In this document: one piece after another, positions 1 to 11,759 of the stretch
Numbering within the stretch: position 1 is the stretch's first letter
How the letters are laid out: each line of letters starts with the position of its first letter
From: Cristatella mucedo
Lineage: Eukaryota; Bryozoa; Phylactolaemata; Cristatellidae
DNA length: 62,000 nt
Assembly (NCBI GenBank): GCA_009760855.2
Contig: WPIO01000007.1
Coordinates: forward strand, 1,937,501-1,999,500
Reading direction: 5' to 3'
Made by a program: the position numbers and the translations under genes
Notes under the pieces: model-generated
What the model was told of the DNA's origin: nothing
The model's database searches: none
Seen by the model: only the letters and a program-made list of their open reading frames with translations

Positions 1-840
1 GTCACGAAAAAGTAAAGGTATAAAGCACCCGCCTCTGCGCTCCTCTAAGCGACGTGACGTTGACTGGGAACAGGTCGTTGTGACGGGACTTCGCTGGCGG
101 CAGTATCTGCAAAATTGGCGTTGCGTATGCTAGAAGCGCAGCTAATTATTTCAGGCTAAGCCTGTGGCCCCGACTGAGCTTTTAAATGAGTAAGAGCAGA
201 AGCAGCTGAAGCAGGCAGGTAGGCTGACGGTCACCATAGTCCTTCCAGGCGTCGGAATGCACTTGAAGATGCCGAGAAGCTGGCGAGAGACTCATCTCTC
301 GAGCATCCAGAGGCTCGAACGCCCTGGCCTGGCAAGCAGCAGTGGCGCCGATCCGCTCCAGCGGCTGCTTCGCCAGCGACGACGAGCCTCGAGACTGCTG
401 GAGGTAGAAGCTCGCTGCGATAATGCTGTGCACGGAAAGATGCTGTCATTGCAGCCGGCGCACAAACGATAATTCGTCGACTGAGAAGTGCCGCAAGCCC
501 AGTCTTCCGGCGGAACAAAGAAATTTCCACTTGGCGCGATGTAGATCAGCTCAAGTCGACGAGAGCAGCCGTTGGGTGGTTTTGAGTCCATCACTGGACA
601 TGCAAGTCGAGCTTCTTTAGCTAATTGATCGGCGATTCCTACGACTAGAACGAGGTTTATTACTCTTAGGGTGCTACCAATTGTTTTGTTCATACTATCA
701 TTTTATGATTACGAAGCTCAGCTTATCGTAGAGTTCGAATTGCCGCCCTATGTCTTGCCCCGAAGGAATCGCGCCCCGAAGTTAAGCTTGTAGGCCTGCT
801 CATCTGGTTTTCGTCAGCCTCTACGCGAGTCTTGCTCATA
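1..840. other. no recognisable gene
   Basis: Mixed-composition sequence with short overlapping frames on both strands and no domain, repeat-family match or convincing splice pattern that I can recognise. Confidence 0.4.
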
Positions 841-1003
841 AATAAAAATACTAGCTGATTTAACAGCCTCTTTTTGTATAGCGACAGAAGAGTCTTTACG
901 GCTATCACCACCGCTTGCAGTGGCGATAAAGGATCGCCCACCGCAGGATTCGAACCCACGACCTCGATGCCGAGGTCGTGAAAAACAACCGACTTACCTA
1001 CAG
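841..1003 (-). mobile_element. SINE-B (tRNA-derived)
   Basis: Minus strand: GTAAGTCGGTTG, then GTGGGTTCGAATCCTGCGGT (consensus box B GGTTCGAATCC), a GC-rich hairpin region (GCCACTGCAAGCGGTGGTGA) and the 3' part AAGAGGCTGTTAAATCAGCT. Confidence 0.8.
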
Positions 1004-1184
1004 GATGTTGAGCAGCTCACACGGAATGCTACGTGTGAGCTCACATGGGCCTCAAATAGTATTGATCGACCCCGAACTAGCCGAATAGGTTAAGACATTT
1101 GGCTCTAGACGCGAGCAAGCGATTGACGTCTGATAAGAATCAAGTGGTAACCATGCGATCATGCTTCCTTAACAGCATAGTGCG

Positions 1185-1245
1185 TAGAAGGACTTTAAGC
1201 TCTCGTAGGGCGCCATACAAATTTATTTTTTGTATTGTTATTATG
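1185..1245 (+). mobile_element. SINE-A tail fragment, decayed
   Basis: GACTTTAAGCTCTCGTAGGG followed by CGCCATACAAATTTATT. Confidence 0.4.
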
Positions 1246-1530
1246 TCCTCGGAAAGAGAGCCTTGGCTGTCATCAGGGTGACCAAGCTTAGCTTGCGGCC
1301 GCTGGCAGAAAGCAAAAGACTACAGCAAAAAAGATTGCGACCCGCCGGCTTCGCGACACATTGCGGTTCGTAAGAATCTGCTGGGTTCTAGAATCCCGCG
1401 GCGGCCATCCATCCTGCACGTGCACTTTGCTAGACGACGGTTTCAGCCACGACCGGTTGTCGGTGGCTTCAACCCGAGATAAACTAACAGTGTCAAGCGA
1501 TCTGGAGCAAACTAATGCAAATAGTTGTGA

Positions 1531-1803
1531 GATGTCTACTCTCCAACTGCCGACTATGGCACATCTTTTTCAGTGGTCCTGAACTTCTACTTCTATGCTA
1601 CTCACTACCTCAACTGCTCTCCTAACTCTGCTATGCTTCCCACTTTCTCTTTGTTGCGTGAGACGAAGTCTGTTGGCTACCGAATGCGTACCGAAAGCCG
1701 CTTAGGCTGTGAGTTCGCTATACAAAACTCTCCTGCGTAACACCCACGTGGTCTTTATGACTTTGTGGAGTTACTGACGGAGATACATTACATTACATTA
1801 CAT
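1531..1803 (+). mobile_element. LINE-B 3' end
   Basis: From YSPTADYGTSF-equivalent sequence through RTESRLGCEFAIQNSP-like codons to a TACATTACATTACAT tail. Confidence 0.8.
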
Positions 1804-1959
1804 AGATGCCGCTGTCGTTGGAGACGTCGTGGCTCTCCGTTCTGTGTGCATCAGTGGCGCCTCTCGCCATCTAAGCTCTACTCGCGTTGTAACCTGCTGC
1901 TCGCTCCGACGCATTCCACTCTCAAACGCATGCCCACTTGTCTACCTTTGCCCACACTA

Positions 1960-1960
<1 letters not shown>

Positions 1961-2007
<47 letters not shown>

Positions 2008-2034
2008 CACATGCACATGCACATGCACATGCAC
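1961..2034. repeat. CA microsatellite and ATGCAC hexamer array
   Basis: (CA)n at about 1961-2004 followed by five units of ATGCAC. Confidence 0.95.
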
Positions 2035-3354
2035 TGCTGCTGCTTCGGTTGCGGCTGCGGCTGCTGTTTCCCGAAGTGTTTCGCCCTAGTTGCTGCTGCT
2101 GTAGGGAAATTTTGTTGTGGTCAGCCACAACGCTTTGCACTGGAGCCAAGCAGAGACCATTCCCACACCCTCCGGATGAAGCCTATCATTTGTTGCTGAG
2201 AGCATTTTCTGTGACTGGCCATCATTGGGCCAGCGATTTCCCGTGTGACAGGAAGCAGTTTCCTGCGTTACACTAAGGCAGCAGGATGCTGACGTCAGGT
2301 TCGTGACAGGGATTTACGGACAGAACTAAAGACATCAACACAGCCGGAGTGAACTATGCTGCTTGCTCTCAATGAATATTACAGAGCTCAACAACCTCTC
2401 CTCTCAAAGGCTCGTGCTGCACGTACCGGTCAAGAAAGCTCATGATGCCGTAGCTATGGTAAAAAAAATAACTTATAAAAAATTATAATACATTTGTAAA
2501 CCACCCTTAGAGAACTAAACTTCTTTCTAGGCAACTTGCGTATGCTATAAAGGAAGCAAATTTAAATCCGCTCTCTAAACCTGGCTCAAAAAGAAGCAGA
2601 CATTAGAAGCATCTGCCAATATAATTGAGAGAAATAGCATACATTAAGCAAAGAATTTGACAGGATACCACAGTCATTCGTTTAATCTCGGAGGGCATTG
2701 TCAAATAATGCTGCAAGCTGATCAGTGTCGTGTTAGAGTGGTCGGTTGCATCTTACCATCATCCATCGCTTCTTGCCACCTTGTGAGGAGTTTACTGTAA
2801 ACCTTGGAGCCGGGTTGCAGGAGTTTTCGCTAGCGATAGCTGCCAGACCACAAACATGTGTGTCCGATTTCCTACACTGCTCCGTAGAGAAGAGACGTCG
2901 TTTGGGTCTTTTACCTGTTTTGGGCATGATTGAGGTTGATTTCTACTGTCACTTCTAAATAGCGATTGTTGTGTTCAATTTTTCAATTTTGTTTTGTTTC
3001 GCTCCGTAATCATTGTGTTTACCGTTCAGCGATTGTTGCATTTGTCGAACTATGGTAATCGTCCGATACGAAAGACAACGTGGGGTTGTTATCAAAACAT
3101 GCGCAAGGGCTCCGAATTGATAAGCAATCTCAAAGTTTATCGAAAGTTGCGAACGATTGCGAGACTACTCAGCTGCACGTCACTGAGATTGATAGAACGC
3201 GGTAGCGTCAAAGCATAGCAAATAGATCGACAAATTATAGAGGCAGCTCTTACGTGGGCACGTGAATGCCGATGATGGCCGAACACGGTGAGCATAAGAA
3301 CCAAGGCAAGCCTCTGAAGGATTTAAGATTTTTCAAGCATAGGTAAACGCTTTA
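2035..3354. other. mostly unassigned sequence
   Basis: Apart from the LINE-A tail at 2485-2560, nothing recognised. Short frames only, AT-rich from about 2460. Confidence 0.4.
2485..2560 (-). mobile_element. LINE-A tail fragment
   Basis: About 75 bp matching the minus-strand terminus (CACCCTTAGAGAACTAAACT...CTTTCTAGGCAA), decayed. Confidence 0.6.
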
Positions 3355-4675
3355 ACAATATTAATAATATATTTGTATAGCACCCTTAGAGAACTTAACC
3401 TCTTTGTTGGCACTTTACATTGGCTGTGAAGGAAGCATGATCGTGGTTAGTAGTAACATGGACAATTTCAACCAGCACAGCATGGTTAGAGAAGGTATGC
3501 ACAGTGTCAACATGCAAATACGGTTAGTCGAAGCATGCACAGTTACACGCATAAGCACACAGAGGACGAATGTTGCGATAAGCATATGTTTTTTTAGCTC
3601 ATTTAAATGTCGTCAGTCAGGGGATTTCGTGACGTCAGTAGGGAGTTTAGTTCCAGGCTTTGCGAGCATACGTACTAAAGGCACGGTGTCCTAAGATTTT
3701 GAGGTTCGCACGAGGTTTGACTAAACGATTTGGGTTAACAACAGCGGGTTGTACGGTTCACGGCCTGGTGGGGCAGTAGTTCTGATAGTTTGGTTGTAGC
3801 CAGAGAATGAAGTAACATAAAAGTGAGTGACCGAACCTTGAAGTTGATGGGCTTTTGATGATTTGATGAAATGATTTGAAGCCAGTTTAGGTCGGCGAGA
3901 AGCGGTATGATGTAGCAAGTACGATGCTCACGACAGTCAAGCCTAGCTTCAGAGTTTAACAACAACTGAAGGCGCCTGATTGCACAGGCTGCAGACCATC
4001 GAGCAGTAAGTTTCAGAAGTCGAGACGGGATATCACAAATACCTGGGATTAATTTGGCTGCACCATCCCTTGTAAGAAAGCCCGAATTGTAGCTATGTTA
4101 TGTCGCTGAAAGTTGGCAGACTCGACTGTGGAGCTGATGCGATCGTCAAGCGAAAGGTCACGTTGGAACAAGACACCTAGATTTCGTGTAGATGCAATAA
4201 AAGATATGATTGCTGGGCCAATTGTTAGCGTGTTAAGGTTTTTCGATTTCTGAGTCACACTTGGTTTGCCGGTAACTACTAAGTTGGTTGTTCCGTTGTT
4301 CAATTTGAGAAAGTGTACTGCCATCCTTGTGCAGATGTCAGTAACTAGGTTTAACAATAAATAGGTTGGTTTCGTCATCCTTTACTATTGAGAACTTTCG
4401 CTGCCAAGCAAGTGCGAATGTAAGCAATACATGCTGCAAGGATTTGAGGAAGTTTGAAGTGCTCGGAGGCAGGAAGGGATCAAAGAAATGTACTGCTGTA
4501 TTTCGCATGCATACACATGAAAGCCCAGAGTGTGCCTCGCAGTTAAATTGACAAGAGGGAGAGTATAGACTGTAAGCAGACGTGGCCCGAGCTCGGATCT
4601 CTGGGGTACACCGTACTTTAAATACTCCTCGGAGGATTTTTGCGAGTGCCCAGGCGGATGACGGACATTCAAGAA
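3355..4675 (-). mobile_element. LINE-A relic
   Basis: Starts with AATATTAATA and the terminus. Running upward it covers the 3' UTR and the C-terminal reverse transcriptase (SNHFIKSSKAHQLQG, RNLGVLFQRDLSLDDRISST), up to sequence near GVPQGSVLGP. Many frameshifts. A SINE-B follows at 4684. Confidence 0.8.
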
Positions 4676-4683
4676 ATTAACTA

Positions 4684-4850
4684 AAAAAATACTAGCTGAT
4701 TTAACAGCTTCTTTTGTACAACGACAGACGAGCCTTTGCGGCTATCGCCACCGCTTGCAGCGGCAATAATGGATCGCCCACCGCAGGATTCGAACCCGCG
4801 ACCTTGAGACCCGAGGTCGTGAAAAGCAACCGCCTTACCTAGTGTGCCAT
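4684..4850 (-). mobile_element. SINE-B, best-preserved copy
   Basis: Complete head on the minus strand (GATGGCACACTAGGTAAGGC as box A, GCGGGTTCGAATCC as box B), hairpin and ATCAGCTAGTATTTTT tail. Confidence 0.84.
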
Positions 4851-4854
4851 CAAA

Positions 4855-5580
4855 CTACGTCTCGTACTGATTAACGGAAACTGAGCCTTCGTGGAGTCTG
4901 CGTGCACGTGCTCGTGCCTGATCGTCATTTTTTTATAGCAGTTACTCGTGACCCCTTATCTGTGTTTTCTACCGCAAGCGGGCGTGTCACAAACCGCAGT
5001 AGGAAGACCTTCGCCGCTTCGGATGTAGACTTACTAGATATCTTAACACTACATGGCAGAATCAGCCCGGTTCCTCCTTCAAGCTTGGAGGTGTAACCTA
5101 CTTTTAGTTGTAATCAGCCTCCTCCAAGTAAAACAAGCGATTTCACTTTCCCCAACAGCACCCACACACCAGCCAATCCTCTATTCCGGCCGGTAGCTGG
5201 TACGATTGAAACTTTTGGCATCTACATACGGCCCTAATTTGAGGGAAGTTACAATTTGAAGCCTTTTTGACGCCCCGCTGCCCCTCTCTCCACCGTGCAC
5301 TTGATAGCTATTCGCTCGGAGAGCGTCAAAGGACGGCTGTGTGAAAAGTCTTCAGTGTTCCTCTTCGTTGAGCCGCGTTTTCACGGTTGAACTTGTCCAG
5401 ACTTACTCGCTCAAATTCTTTTGAAGTTCACGATGCTTGGTGACGATGTGGGCTGAATTCCAGCCGATGATCTTGCTTGTCGGATGGATGGCCATAAAGA
5501 AGTTCAATCGTACGAATGCAGCCACACGAACGGACGTTCACTCGATTTTACCTGGGTCGATCGACAGGGATAACTTATGC
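4855..5580. other. unassigned sequence
   Basis: No repeat-family match or coding signal seen. It may belong to the upstream region of miniprotein copy 1. Confidence 0.35.
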
Positions 5581-5730
5581 TATTATAATTATATAATTCA
5601 TTTATATAGCGCCCCAAGAAAACTTAATCTCTATTCGGGCGCTGCACATATGCCTCGGGGCTCAAGCCCACGACCTCAGTCAGACCTCCGTCGGGGCGAG
5701 CACCTTGACCGCTAGACCAAACCAGCTCGG
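5581..5730 (-). mobile_element. SINE-A (tRNA-derived)
   Basis: Minus-strand head CTGGTTTGGTCTAGCGGTCA (box A-like) and GGGCTTGAGCCC (box B-like). The 3' part GAATAGAGATTAAGTTTTCT...GCGCTATATAAATGAATTAT resembles the LINE-A terminus. Confidence 0.78.
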
Positions 5731-6083
5731 CCAATTTAACAGTCGTCGAACTAGAACTAGTTAACTGATTTAACCGCGGCCTAGGAAACGTGCAAGTTAG
5801 GTCCGTAGACGTCAATGTTGCTGCACTCCGTTGCTGCAGATAATAGCGACGACATCATAATTGCTCAACAAGAATAAGAAACGTCACAATCGCCAAGTAC
5901 AAATAGGAAGCGTCGCTAAGTAACAACGAGATAATTCACAAGAGGTGAGGTTGCAGCGTTTTACATCCGATGTTCTCGCTTACATTTAATCGCATATAGA
6001 AACCGGCTAACTTCAAGTGGGATTTCGTGGTACAAAATAAATCGACAAAGGGCGATATATTTTTTTGCAGATTCGTCTTGAAA

Positions 6084-6369
6084 ATGTGCTACAAAGTCAA
6101 TTGTGCGACGTGTGGAAAGATCACGTGGGCTGGTGAGTGTATAATGCAGCATGGCGCGGCCTCGCGAAGCCGATGCACCGCTACTTGGCAGATTCGTCCG
6201 ACCGCAGCTCAGATGGATAGATAGATGGATGGATTATAGCGCGCCATTCGTCGTTTCAGGCTGCGGGCAGCACGCCGAGAGCGTCATGAAAGACGTGCCT
6301 CAGGAGAAGCGGTGCACGTGCCATGGCAAGCAGGCGTGCGCCGGCAGCGGCGGCGGCGGCGCGAGGTAA
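6084..6369 (+). CDS. Cys-rich miniprotein copy 1 (52 aa, two exons)
   Basis: Exon 1 is 6084-6132, intron 6133-6259 (GTGAGT...TTTCAG), exon 2 is 6260-6369. The product starts MCYKVNCATCGKITWAGCGQ and has Cys at 2, 7, 10, 18, 35 and 37, His at 21, an RCTC motif and a Gly-rich tail ending GGGGAR. The Cys/His spacing suggests one or two bound metal ions (inference). From memory, proteins of this pattern (CxxCGKxTWxGCGxH...CxC) are small, uncharacterised and conserved in fungi and plants; I know of no established role. A pyrimidine-rich acceptor (TTTTTTTGCAG at 6070) 13 nt before the ATG suggests an intron in the 5' UTR. The stop overlaps a donor-like GCGAG/GTAAGC, so a longer spliced form is possible. 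The gene sits at the left edge of a GC-rich island. Confidence 0.82.
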
Positions 6370-6930
6370 GCTTGCATGCAGCGCCTGCTCCGTCGCGAGC
6401 GCCGGGGGCGCGAGCCTGCGGCGAGGACGCCGCGCCGACAGCAAATCGCGCCGCCGTTGCAGTTCGCACCACAAGGGCAAGGCCGCGCATTAAGTCACGC
6501 CGGCTGCGCGAAGGCTGCGCGTTTCTTCGGCGCTACGCGAATTGAGCCCGGACGACGCGACGGACGTCGAGCCACCGCCGTCGAGCAGCTGAAGGCGGAC
6601 GCGCGACGTGCGGCGCTGCGTTAGCTGAATAAAGTTCCATTTCGGCGACGCTCTCGTTTCGTTCGCAAGCTGCCAAGTCACTCGCCCGCGCGACCTCGCT
6701 CGCCCGCGCGACCTCGCTCACCCACGCGATCGCGCCTCGCAGTAGAGCTAGGGCGCGCGAAACTCTCACATACGGCTCACGTGCGACTCGCCTTGGTCTC
6801 TTGCCGATGCGTGCGCACGCGCGCAAGTGCTGCCTAGTGCCCGCCGGCGCGGCTCGACCCCGCCACAGCGAGCGATCGAGACGCAAGCGAGCCGGCGACT
6901 GGCTTGCGGCAAAAGTCATTAGGCTGTCTG
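6150..6930. other. GC-rich, CpG-dense island around miniprotein copy 1
   Basis: Strongly GC- and CpG-rich sequence beginning in the miniprotein intron and running past it, including an 18-bp tandem repeat (about 6680-6720, CTCGCCCGCGCGACCTCG). Several stop-free frames occur on both strands. I recognise no protein in them; they could include a further 3' exon of the miniprotein gene. Confidence 0.55.
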
Positions 6931-7030
6931 GGGTCGCCTCTTAGACAGGCGCTGTCCGAGCTTAACCTCTGACTGATATCAGATCGGCGTAAAAATTAAA
7001 AAAAACTTCCCCGGCATTGTCGCTTTGCCG

Positions 7031-7172
7031 AATAATAATAATATTAATAATAATACCAGTGCCCCCAGAGAATTCAATCTCTTTCGACACACTTTGCATA
7101 TGGTGCAAGGGAAGCATGGTTAAATAATTAATGGTAGCATGCTTAACGGCAACAAGCATAAAATGGTTAAGA
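7031..7172 (-). mobile_element. LINE-A tail fragment
   Basis: AAT-rich tail, terminus (CCCCCAGAGAATTCAATCTC) and part of the 3' UTR with the ATGGTTAAATAATTAATGGTAGCATG stretch in decayed form. Confidence 0.65.
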
Positions 7173-7261
7173 AGCAGCCTACGTAGTAACCGCTAAAGCG
7201 GCTATGACAGTCGCCTTACAAACGCGGCGGCGGCTGAAGCAGCGGATCTTGTTAGCGGATG

Positions 7262-7695
7262 TAGCTGAACTGCTGAACTGAACTGCTGCATCGGTTTCAG
7301 CCCGTTCGCGCCATCAGGTCCTGTGTGGACAATAAATTAGCTGTCCCATTCCTCCGCTTAAAGACAGTTGGCGACAGAAGCTTTAGCTCTGCAGGTCCTA
7401 GACTGTGGAACTCGCTTCCACAATTCTTACGCAACGACATCTACTCTCCAACTGCCGACTATGGCACATCTTTTTCAGCGGTCCTGAACTGCTACTTCCA
7501 TGCTACTCACTACCTCAACTGCTCTCCTAACTCTGCTATGCTTCCCACTTTCTCTTTGTTGCGTGAGACGAAGTCTGTTGGCTACTGAATGCGTACCGAA
7601 AGCCGCTTAAGCTGTGAGTGCGCTATACAAAACTCGCCTGCGTAACACCCACATGGTCTTTATGACTTTGTGGAGTTACTGATGGAGATACACAC
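7262..7695 (+). mobile_element. LINE-B 3' end
   Basis: Keeps an 87-residue frame (VPFLRLKTVGDRSFSSAGPR, LWNSLPQFLRNDIYSPTADY). It ends at GATGGAGATACACACATACA with a changed tail. Confidence 0.82.
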
Positions 7696-7839
7696 ATACA
7701 CGCGCGTTTCGCTAAGCTACGCTTACGCGCCGTGCAGCAGCTCTAATGTGCCATTGACTAAGCGAAATAGTCCACCAGCGCAGCGCGACACTTCCTAATA
7801 ATTTCAAGCTTAGCGAAACTAGGTAAGGGGGCCCCTGCG

Positions 7840-8560
7840 TTTCGAATTGGGACATCGTTACACTTTCGGCCAGCCAACGTAGCTGCATCCTCCGACGAGC
7901 GCGCCGGCGTCTCGTTCGCGCGGTCGGCGGCAGTCAGTGCAGCCTTCGCGGGAACGAAAACAATGGCTGCGATAGAGCCCGAGAGAACTCTAGCCAAGCG
8001 CGCAGACGAGTTTTCGCGCGTAAATACGGCGAGACCAAAGGCCGGCTAATGGCGCTGCTCGGGTCGGTGCCAAGCCCGCCAAGCTGGGTGCGTCAATAGC
8101 CGCCGGCGGCGGCCGCGTAGTGCGACCGAACGGCAACAGCCAGCGCACTACCAAGCCGGTTGCCGGCAACCGAGTCAAGCGAGAGCGATGCTGTCGCGTA
8201 GACGCGGCGGCGCACCAATGAAACGAGTGCATCGGAACGCAGCGAGCTTGAGTCGCCGGAAGCGATGCTGCACTGCCCGCCCGCTGACCTCGCTGTGCGG
8301 GAGTCGGCTGCTGCGCGCGAGCGCACTGCAGCGGCTTCTGAACTTCTTTTTCTAAAGTCCCGGGGCGCGAACGCGGCACGAGTAGCGGCGGTGCCCGTCA
8401 TTACTGACGCAAGGAAAACGAGAACGGAGCTGGCGCGTCGAAGCAGCAGCAGCGAGCTAGTCGCGACTGCTGCTGAGCTGCAAGCGTCGCGCGCGCAAGT
8501 ATGCTGAGGACGGCGGAAGAGCGATGCAGCGATGGAGAGAGCCCGTAGCTTAATATAGCG
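7840..8560. other. GC-rich block without recognisable gene
   Basis: CpG-dense sequence with overlapping open frames on both strands and no recognisable domain. It could be a promoter/first-exon island of an unseen gene. A SINE-A copy follows directly. Confidence 0.45.
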
Positions 8561-8587
8561 AGGCAACGTTTTAACGAAAAGTTAATA

Positions 8588-8703
8588 AATATAATTCATG
8601 TATATAGCGCCCCAAGAGAGAACTTAATCTCTATTCAGGCGCTTCACATATGCCTCGAGGCTCGAGCCCACGACCTCAGCCAGACCTTGGTCGGGGCGAG
8701 CAC
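8588..8703 (-). mobile_element. SINE-A, head truncated
   Basis: Tail and box B region (GGGCTCGAGCC) kept; it breaks at GGTGCTCG. Confidence 0.72.
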
Positions 8704-8734
8704 CGATTATTATTATTATTATTGACATTTATTT

Positions 8735-9535
8735 TATTTACATCGAAGAGCTGCTCTTTCGACAGCCACCGTGTGGGCCTCGTCTCCGCCGCACCAACCG
8801 TAAGCTCACTACTCGCTCGAAGCCTAAAGTACGAGTCGCCCACTGGATCAAAGCTCTATATCCCGACTGGAATTTTTTTCTGGTTGCAACTCCAATGCCG
8901 GCTGTTTCAATGTGTTCCACGAGCTACTCGGCGACAAGTTTTTCTAGAATCTTTGAAAAGGTGGAAAGGAAAATTGGGTGATAGTTTGCTAGGACCACTG
9001 AATCCAATGCAGGCTGTATTAGTATTGCTTGGACGATGGCGAATTGAAAGACTTTTGAATAGTCCCTTTATCGAGAGAAGTATTAAATGCCTGAGGTATG
9101 GTGGGATTAAATTTGCCTGCCATTGAAGATCAGAGAGAAGATGGCATTGACTCTTCAGGAGATGATATATTTTAACTAGAGTTTATGAAGGTTGCCATAT
9201 TGCACATTGTAACCTCGGAAAAATTCTTTAGGAATGTCAAAGATTACGACTCGACGTTTGCTTTAGTCGGAGGTGGCTTTATGGAGGCACGAATATGTGC
9301 AATTCTCTTCCACTAAGAGGGCGGAGAACGTAATAATAATAATAATACATTTACAAAGAGCTGTCAGAGAACTCAATCTCTTTCTAGGCGCTGTACATTT
9401 GCTGCAAAGAAAGCACGATAGATCAGCTGAACCTTTAATATCCGAATGCTGAGACACACCAGGATTAGCAAGTAAATGAATCAGTATCGTATAAGTTGTT
9501 TTTGGTCCGGCAGGTAAGACTCCAGTTTTGAAGTA
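8735..9535 (-). mobile_element. LINE-B ORF2 relic with nested LINE-A tail
   Basis: Collinear with 31310-31850 of the longest LINE-B copy (AATCTTTGAAAAGG..., GGTGATAGTTTGCTA, GCTTTAGTCGGAGG). It is interrupted at 9331-9418 by a LINE-A tail and then resumes. Confidence 0.75.
9331..9418 (-). mobile_element. LINE-A tail nested in a LINE-B relic
   Basis: AAT tail plus terminus and the first bases of the 3' UTR (TTGCTGCAAAGAAAGCACGA). LINE-B sequence is collinear on both sides. Confidence 0.75.
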
Positions 9536-9557
9536 AAAAAGACTAATAGTAATATAA

Positions 9558-9642
9558 CAATAATAATAATAAATTTCCATAACGTCGTCAGATAACTTAA
9601 TCTCTTTCTAGGCAGTTTGCATGTGCTGTAAAGGAAAGAAGT
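9558..9642 (-). mobile_element. LINE-A tail fragment
   Basis: AATAATAATAAT tail and decayed terminus (GTCAGATAACTTAATCTCTT), close to the end of the LINE-B relic. Confidence 0.6.
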
Positions 9643-10454
9643 CCTAGTTAACGGGACCGTGTGCCGTGCAGGTCTTACTGGACGTGCGGTCATAACCACG
9701 CAGTGGCAGGAAGCAGGTGTGACTACTACCCGTGGCTGCGGAACAAGCTCCCGCTTTGGCAACACCTTGAAGACTGCGGGCAGTGGCTCCAGAAAATATA
9801 TATATATTTCGCACCGAAAGGCGCAGCGCGTGCAGCGGCGCTAGCCGCATGGCCGCTCGACCTACTGGCCGGCTTTGGTACTGGCAGACGCTGGTGGTGG
9901 ACTCGAAGCGCCTCGAAGCGACGAATCGCATCGGCCGCCGCCGCCAACAGCAGCGTCGGCGGCGGACGAGAGCTCGCCGACCGATCCACCAGTGGCACTA
10001 GTGGCCCTAGGAATTAAGAGCGTCCACACTCTAGGAGCGAACTCAGTTTGCTTCACGTCCAGTTGCACTTGTCTCGCTATCGAATACGATCGTTCTCGTT
10101 CCAGACTAGCAGGTGCTATTTTGAGTTTCAAACGCCTCAAAAGTATAGCAAATGGTCCTTGGTCCTCATAAAATTGGCTTTTCCAACTCTGACACTGATA
10201 CAATTGGAATTTACCAGTTTTTTACTTGAAAAAAGACGACATATGTCTATTCCTTCTTTACATTTCATGGCCATAACAAAGATAATAAATCTAAATTGCT
10301 ATTTTATGTTGAAGCTACTTAAAATTACCACACTAGACTGAGAAGTAAGTCTTTTTCAGAATTTTAAGACGATACTGTGAATTACTATTACGAATCAGCC
10401 TACAAATTCTGTCTCCCATCCTGCTGTTCTCGCAATTCTTTGCATCACTTACAT
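9643..10454. other. unassigned, GC-rich in the middle
   Basis: A CpG-rich stretch at about 9820-10010 has overlapping frames on both strands. No recognisable product. The remainder is AT-rich. Confidence 0.35.
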
Positions 10455-11520
10455 TCAAAGAGCACCTCAAATTCTCTCAACTCACTAGCTGCATGCATTG
10501 ATGACATCCGCACATGGATGGCAGCAAATTTTCTAAAACTAAACGATGATAAAACTAACTTACTTGTTATGGGCAAACCCAATGTGATTCAGAGATTGGA
10601 AAGGCTACCGCTCAAAATTGGCTCTGCCAGCATATCTCCAGTTGAATCAGCTCGAAATCTAGTTGTCATATTCCAAAGTGACCTCTCGTTAGACGACCAT
10701 ATCAGCTCCACATTCAAATCCGCCTATTTTCAGCTTCATAGCATTGCTAAAATTCGGGCTTGTTTAGATAAAGATACCAACTCTAAGTTGGTCCATGCAT
10801 TCGTGACATCCCGTCTCGACTTCGGCAACTCACTGCTTACTGGCCTACCAGCATGTGCGATCAGGCGATTGCAGCTGGTGCAGAACTCGGCAGCTAGACT
10901 TGTTTGTCGTGAGCGTCGCAGTTGCCACATTACTCCACTTCTCGCCGACCTGCACTGGCTACCAGTCAAGCAACGGATTGACTTCAATGTTTTGTCGCTC
11001 ACTTTTAGGTCCCTTCATTCTATGGCTCCAGCCTATCTTTCAGATATACTACCCCATCAGGCCAAGCATCGTACCACCCGCTTTTCGGAATCCAACAGTC
11101 TAGAAATACCTTGTACAAACCTTAAATCCTTTGGCGACCGTGCATTTAGTTCGTATGCTCCCACAGCCTGGAACTCCCTCCCGACCTGCGTCAGAACATC
11201 CCCCGACCTGACCACATTTAAAAGGAACCTAAAAACACACCTATTTAGGACAGCATTTAGTGGGTCCCTGTGATTCGTCCTTGATGTGCTTATGCGTGCC
11301 GACACTGTACATGCTGCCACTAACCACATTCGCATGCTGACCCTGTGCATGTCACCCCTAACCATATTATTCATTTTGTTTGTTTTTCAAGCATGATTTT
11401 ACTTTCAATTCAATTGCATTTCACTTTGGAGCAAATGTAAAGCGCCTAGAGAGAGATTAAGTTCTCTGAGGGCGCTTTATCAAGTGAATTATTATTATTA
11501 TTATTATTATTATTATAAAC
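10455..11520 (+). mobile_element. LINE-A copy, 3' part of ORF2 with tail
   Basis: Open frame through the C-terminal reverse transcriptase region ([51 protein letters not shown]) to a stop at 11271-11273. The 3' UTR and terminus GAGGGCGCTTTATCAAGTGA-(ATT)n follow. It is truncated just after the YADD motif, so it lacks the catalytic site. Confidence 0.88.
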
Positions 11521-11759
11521 GCAAAATTATTTGGACGGCTGGGGCAGCCGCCATGACGGCCCCCTACTTACAGGCGTGTCGAGTAAACATCGAGCCTTTG
11601 TGTAACCAAAGTATGCACACTGGTTTAAATGAGAGTAAGCATCGTGTTTTCGTAATTTTCACATATTATACTTAATTTATTCTGCTAATATGACATTGCA
11701 CCTTCCTTATTTGCTACGACCTGTTGGACTTGCCCAGGTGATCAAACGCTTTCAAACAT

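Noticed and set aside
1765-2276. Overlapping plus-strand frames around 1.8-2.3 kb
   Set aside because: Open because of the CA and ATGCAC repeats; no conserved domain.
4684-4850. tRNA gene suggested by box A and GGTTCGAATCC box B
   Set aside because: The acceptor stem does not close and the same sequence with a constant 3' body recurs across the window, so it is a SINE.
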